NCBI GenBank assembly: GCA_027306745.1
Contig: DAHUZD010000261.1
Coordinates: forward strand, 1-16,442
DNA length: 16,442 bases
Reading direction: 5' to 3'
Origin: Acidobacteriaceae bacterium
GTDB taxonomy: Bacteria > Acidobacteriota > Terriglobia > Terriglobales > Acidobacteriaceae
Part shown: in pieces, positions 13,738 to 16,442 of the stretch
Layout: every line of letters begins with the position of its first letter
Position numbering within the stretch: position 1 is the stretch's first letter
Translations under genes and position numbers: made by a program
The notes under the pieces: model-generated
Told to the model about the DNA's origin: nothing
What the model saw: the letters and a program-made list of their open reading frames with translations, nothing else
Database searches by the model: none

Positions 13738-16041
13738 ATGCAAGCGGTGTTTTGCACCGATATGCAGGATATGGAAGACCTTGTCCGCGAGTTTCTGCTG
13801 GAAAGCCACGAAGGTCTGGACCGCATGGAGCAGTGTCTGAGCCAGATGGCGCAGCCGTCTGCCGGTGCAGAGCCGTTGCGCGAAATCTTTCGCGCCGTGC
13901 ACACAATTAAAGGGGCAACGGGATTCCTTGGCTTCGAGCGGCTGGAGCGCGTAGCTCACGCTGGAGAAAATCTTCTGGTCAAGATGCGCGACGGAGAGTT
14001 GCAGCCAACCCCTGAACGCAGAAATGTTTTGTTCCGGTTGCTGGATGCGTTGCGCGGAATCTTGCAGGGTATCGAGCAAGGCGACGGCAAGGAGCCGACC
14101 GGGGAAGACACGCCTTTGCTGGCGCAGCTTGCCTCGCAGCAGGCCGAGGCTGCACCGGCTCCAGAGGTGGCATCAGCTTCCGTGCCTGCCGTGGCAGAGA
14201 AGATGGCAGCGGCCAGTGCGCAGCCACAACAGGAATCTGTATCTGAGGCCAACTCCAGCCCGGCAGCGTCCAGTCCTGCCGAATCGACAGAGAACTCTGC
14301 AGCCGCCACGGGGGTAGCCGACACCACGGTGCGCGTGGATGTGGAGGTGTTGCAGCAATTACTGAACCTGGCTGGAGAGCTGGTGCTGACACGCAACCAG
14401 ATTGTTGCCGCGGCCCATGGCAGCGCTTTGGAGACATTGGCGCAACGGTTGCATCGCGTGACTGGAGAGATTCGTGACGCGGTGATGCGCGTGCGTATGC
14501 AGCCCGTCGAGCAGGTCTTTGCGCGCTTCCCGCGCCTGGTGCGGGAGCTGGCGCGTCAATGCGGTAAGTCTGTACGGCTGGAGATGGAAGGCCAGCAGAC
14601 GCGCCTGGATCGCAGCGTGCTGGAGATGATCCGCGATCCGCTGTTGCACGCGATTCGCAACGCCATCGACCACGGTATCGAAGCGCCCGATGTGCGTGTG
14701 TCGCGGAGAAAGCCGCAGGAAGGCTTGCTTCGCTTACGCGCCTCTTCGGCGGGCGACCATGTGCAGATTGAAATCTGCGATGACGGCGGCGGTATGGTCC
14801 CAGAGCGGCTGCGTCAAAACGCGGTGAACAAAGGACTGCTCACGGCAGAACAGGCTGCGGTGCTCAGCGATGCTGAAGCGCGCAATCTTGTTTTTCTGCC
14901 AGGATTCTCGACAGCGGCACAGGTGACGAATGTTTCCGGCCGCGGCGTGGGATTGGATGTGGTCCGGCAAAACGTGGAGCGGTTGGGCGGCAGCGTCACA
15001 CTGGAAAGCGCCGAAGGCCAAGGCACAACCATCCGGCTACGGCTGCCGCTGACGCTGGCCATTCTTCCTGCGTTGATTGTTCGCTGCGGAGATCAGCGTT
15101 TTGCCATCCCGCAAAAATCGGTGGAGGAATTGCTCCATCGCACAGCGGCAGAGTGGGGCCAGGATGTGGATTGCATGGGTGCTGTACAGTTGCTGCGTCT
15201 GCGAGAGCGCTTGCTGCCGCTGGCAAATTTGCGTGCCCTGCTGCGTCTGCCTGAGCGTCCCGATGCAGCGGTGACGGAGAGTGCGGGCGAAAGCCTGGCC
15301 GTGCTCAACGCAGAGGGCCTGCGCTTTGGCCTGCGTGTGGATGCGCTGGAGGGAGTGGAGGAGCTGGTGGTTCGCCCGTTGGATCACGTGGCCGAAGCCG
15401 ATATTTTTTCTGGTGCGGCGCAGCTAGCCGACGGTGGGCTGGTTCTCATTCTGGACGTGGCGGGACTGGCTGCGCTGGCCGGGGTGCTGGAGACACATGC
15501 CATGGCGGAAGAAGCTGGCGATGAACAGGCAGACGTGCAGCGGCAATATCTGCATGTTGAGCTGCGCGGCATTTCTGCTGCAATTCCCATCGAGCACGTC
15601 GAGCATGTGATGGCTGTACAGGCCGCCTCCATTGTTCCGATGGGTGGCGTGCTGGTCATGCAGGATGGCGACGAAGTGATCCCACTGCTCGATGGCGTGC
15701 GTTCTGGCCGAGGGGAAGGCGTGGAGACATTGACGCTGGCGGCGGAGGCTCCGGCTCCGTCATGGAATGTTTTGCGTTGCACCAGTACGGCTGGGCGTAT
15801 GGGGCTGCTGGTTAGCGCCATCCACGGCATGGTGCAGGCGGAGACGCTGACGGTGCGCAATATCGAAGCCCCCGAGGCACCGCCGCAGAGCGTGGTGCGC
15901 CTGCCGGTGGGTCTGGCCCGTGTGCTTCATCCAGAGGATTGGCGGGAATTTGTGCAGCATCCCGAAGCATGGCAACCGATGAATCTGTTGCAGTGGCAAA
16001 ACTCCGGCGAGGAGCAGATGGGCAGGGAGGTGCAGGAATGA
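13738..16041 (+). CDS. cheA: Chemotaxis histidine kinase CheA, P2-less with two CheW-like domains
   Basis: CheA links chemoreceptors to response regulators. The 767-residue protein has P1/Hpt at about 13-110 with phospho-accepting H55 (VHTIKGATGFLG), then an Ala/Glu/Pro/Ser-rich linker (115-197) in place of the CheY-binding P2. P3 dimerisation (198-255) includes LLNLAGELVLTRNQI. P4 ATPase (about 256-436) has an N box LLHAIRNAIDHGIE (302-315, H304 and N308), G1 CDDGGGM (347-353), F box FLPGFS and G2 GRGVGLDVV. P5 CheW-like follows (437-585), then a second CheW-like domain (about 600-740, from LHVELRGISAAIPIEHVEHV). Catalytic motifs are intact. The start is uncertain: ATG 13738 has GGGAG thirteen bases ahead, while family similarity begins at MEDLVREF (ATG 13771). 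Its stop overlaps cheW as ATGA, implying translational coupling. Confidence 0.94.
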   Translation: MQAVFCTDMQDMEDLVREFLLESHEGLDRMEQCLSQMAQPSAGAEPLREIFRAVHTIKGATGFLGFERLERVAHAGENLLVKMRDGELQPTPERRNVLFRLLDALRGILQGIEQGDGKEPTGEDTPLLAQLASQQAEAAPAPEVASASVPAVAEKMAAASAQPQQESVSEANSSPAASSPAESTENSAAATGVADTTVRVDVEVLQQLLNLAGELVLTRNQIVAAAHGSALETLAQRLHRVTGEIRDAVMRVRMQPVEQVFARFPRLVRELARQCGKSVRLEMEGQQTRLDRSVLEMIRDPLLHAIRNAIDHGIEAPDVRVSRRKPQEGLLRLRASSAGDHVQIEICDDGGGMVPERLRQNAVNKGLLTAEQAAVLSDAEARNLVFLPGFSTAAQVTNVSGRGVGLDVVRQNVERLGGSVTLESAEGQGTTIRLRLPLTLAILPALIVRCGDQRFAIPQKSVEELLHRTAAEWGQDVDCMGAVQLLRLRERLLPLANLRALLRLPERPDAAVTESAGESLAVLNAEGLRFGLRVDALEGVEELVVRPLDHVAEADIFSGAAQLADGGLVLILDVAGLAALAGVLETHAMAEEAGDEQADVQRQYLHVELRGISAAIPIEHVEHVMAVQAASIVPMGGVLVMQDGDEVIPLLDGVRSGRGEGVETLTLAAEAPAPSWNVLRCTSTAGRMGLLVSAIHGMVQAETLTVRNIEAPEAPPQSVVRLPVGLARVLHPEDWREFVQHPEAWQPMNLLQWQNSGEEQMGREVQE

Positions 16042-16442
16042 CGCGAGCAAAATCTTCAGCACGAGAGGCTGGCGTGGCGTTGGATTCGGTCTGCACTATC
16101 CACCTGGGCGGGGAACTCTTCGCTGTGCGCCTAACGGATCTGGTGGAGGTGTTGACCGCTGCGCAATTGCATCCTTGCCCGCTGTCGCCTGCCTATATAG
16201 CGGGTTTGATGCACTACCGCGGCGATGTGCTGACCATGATTCATTTGCGTGCGTTGCTCGGCCTGCCCGCATCTGCAGCAGAGGAGAGCCGGAGCATCAC
16301 CCTGGTGATGACCGGAGCGCATGGCTTGTTTGCCATGCAGGCAGATGGCGTCGGCGAGGTGCGCTCTTTGGAAGCTACTTCACTGGAGCCAGTCCCGGCG
16401 CTGGTGGATCGGGAGAGGCAGTCCTTTTTGCAGGGCGTTTAC
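16038..16442 (+). CDS. cheW: Chemotaxis coupling protein CheW, 3' truncated by window
   Basis: 135 codons are visible, and the frame runs off the right edge. CheW bridges CheA and chemoreceptors in the signalling array. The translation shows the two-subdomain CheW barrel: TIHLGGELFAVRLTDLVEVL, then LSPAYIAGLMHYRGDVLTMI, containing the conserved G-x-x-x-x-R-G-x-x-x-x-x-x-D/H turn, then LRALLGLPA, ITLVMTGAHGLFAMQADGVGEV, and LVDRERQSFLQGVY, where the usual ...I-x-G-V-x segment begins. ATG 16038 overlaps the cheA TGA (ATGA), and GGGAGG/AGGA lie just upstream inside cheA. A short 15-residue N-terminus precedes the domain. An MCP, a methyltransferase or a further regulator may follow outside the window. 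Confidence 0.92.
   Translation, partial: MTRAKSSAREAGVALDSVCTIHLGGELFAVRLTDLVEVLTAAQLHPCPLSPAYIAGLMHYRGDVLTMIHLRALLGLPASAAEESRSITLVMTGAHGLFAMQADGVGEVRSLEATSLEPVPALVDRERQSFLQGVY

Noticed and set aside
1..16442. CRISPR arrays, insertion sequences, toxin-antitoxin pairs or phage genes
   Set aside because: No regularly spaced repeats, transposase-like frames with terminal repeats, or recognised defence domains were seen on either strand.

Overview
The window is about 60% GC and gene-dense, with mostly housekeeping content. It most resembles a chromosome of Acidobacteriota (class Terriglobia/Acidobacteriaceae). The clues are an S1 ribosomal protein with a long acidic N-terminal extension and a Ser-rich tail ending in a short TLGDLLNWK-type motif, a small secreted protein with an LPDAP motif just after its signal peptide, and a carboxypeptidase-regulatory-like fragment of the kind abundant in that phylum. 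The assignment is inference from protein character, not a marker-gene search.

Layout. Positions 1-228 hold the 3' end of a secreted or envelope regulatory-like domain protein. Positions 229-1306 hold an apparent gene remnant and a DUF4386-type membrane protein on the + strand. rpsA (ribosomal protein S1) lies on the - strand at 1586-3472, with a 17-bp-stem terminator behind it and a well-formed sigma70-type promoter about 340 bp upstream of its start, which implies a long leader. Divergent from rpsA is an Ap4A-phosphorylase-like HIT protein (+), which may be leaderless. It converges, with a 1-nt gap, on a - strand group purA -> antibiotic biosynthesis monooxygenase (ABM)-like protein -> exported SnoaL/DUF4440-like protein. 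mutM/fpg (+) diverges from purA and is followed by a ROK-family glucokinase-like gene (+) with a TTG start.

Positions 9044-9874 are an unusually long gap with no convincing gene. It starts as an AT-rich, repeat-containing island and ends in hairpins just before an unusual + strand gene that encodes a 187-residue basic, Gln/Gly/Asn-rich disordered region fused to a degenerate receiver domain. Convergent to it is a - strand series rlpA-like lipoprotein -> YdjM-like membrane protein -> hinT. The window closes on the + strand with a secreted protein of unknown function, then cheA overlapping cheW by ATGA. cheW runs off the right edge.

No CRISPR array, insertion sequence, rRNA, tRNA or recognisable defence system was found, and I see no convincing evidence of a wholly new multi-gene system. 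The items most worth a second look are the disordered/pseudo-receiver protein with its structured 0.8-kb upstream region, the RlpA homologue whose catalytic-histidine position is asparagine, the long rpsA leader, the P2-less CheA with two CheW-like domains, and the candidate leaderless HIT gene.
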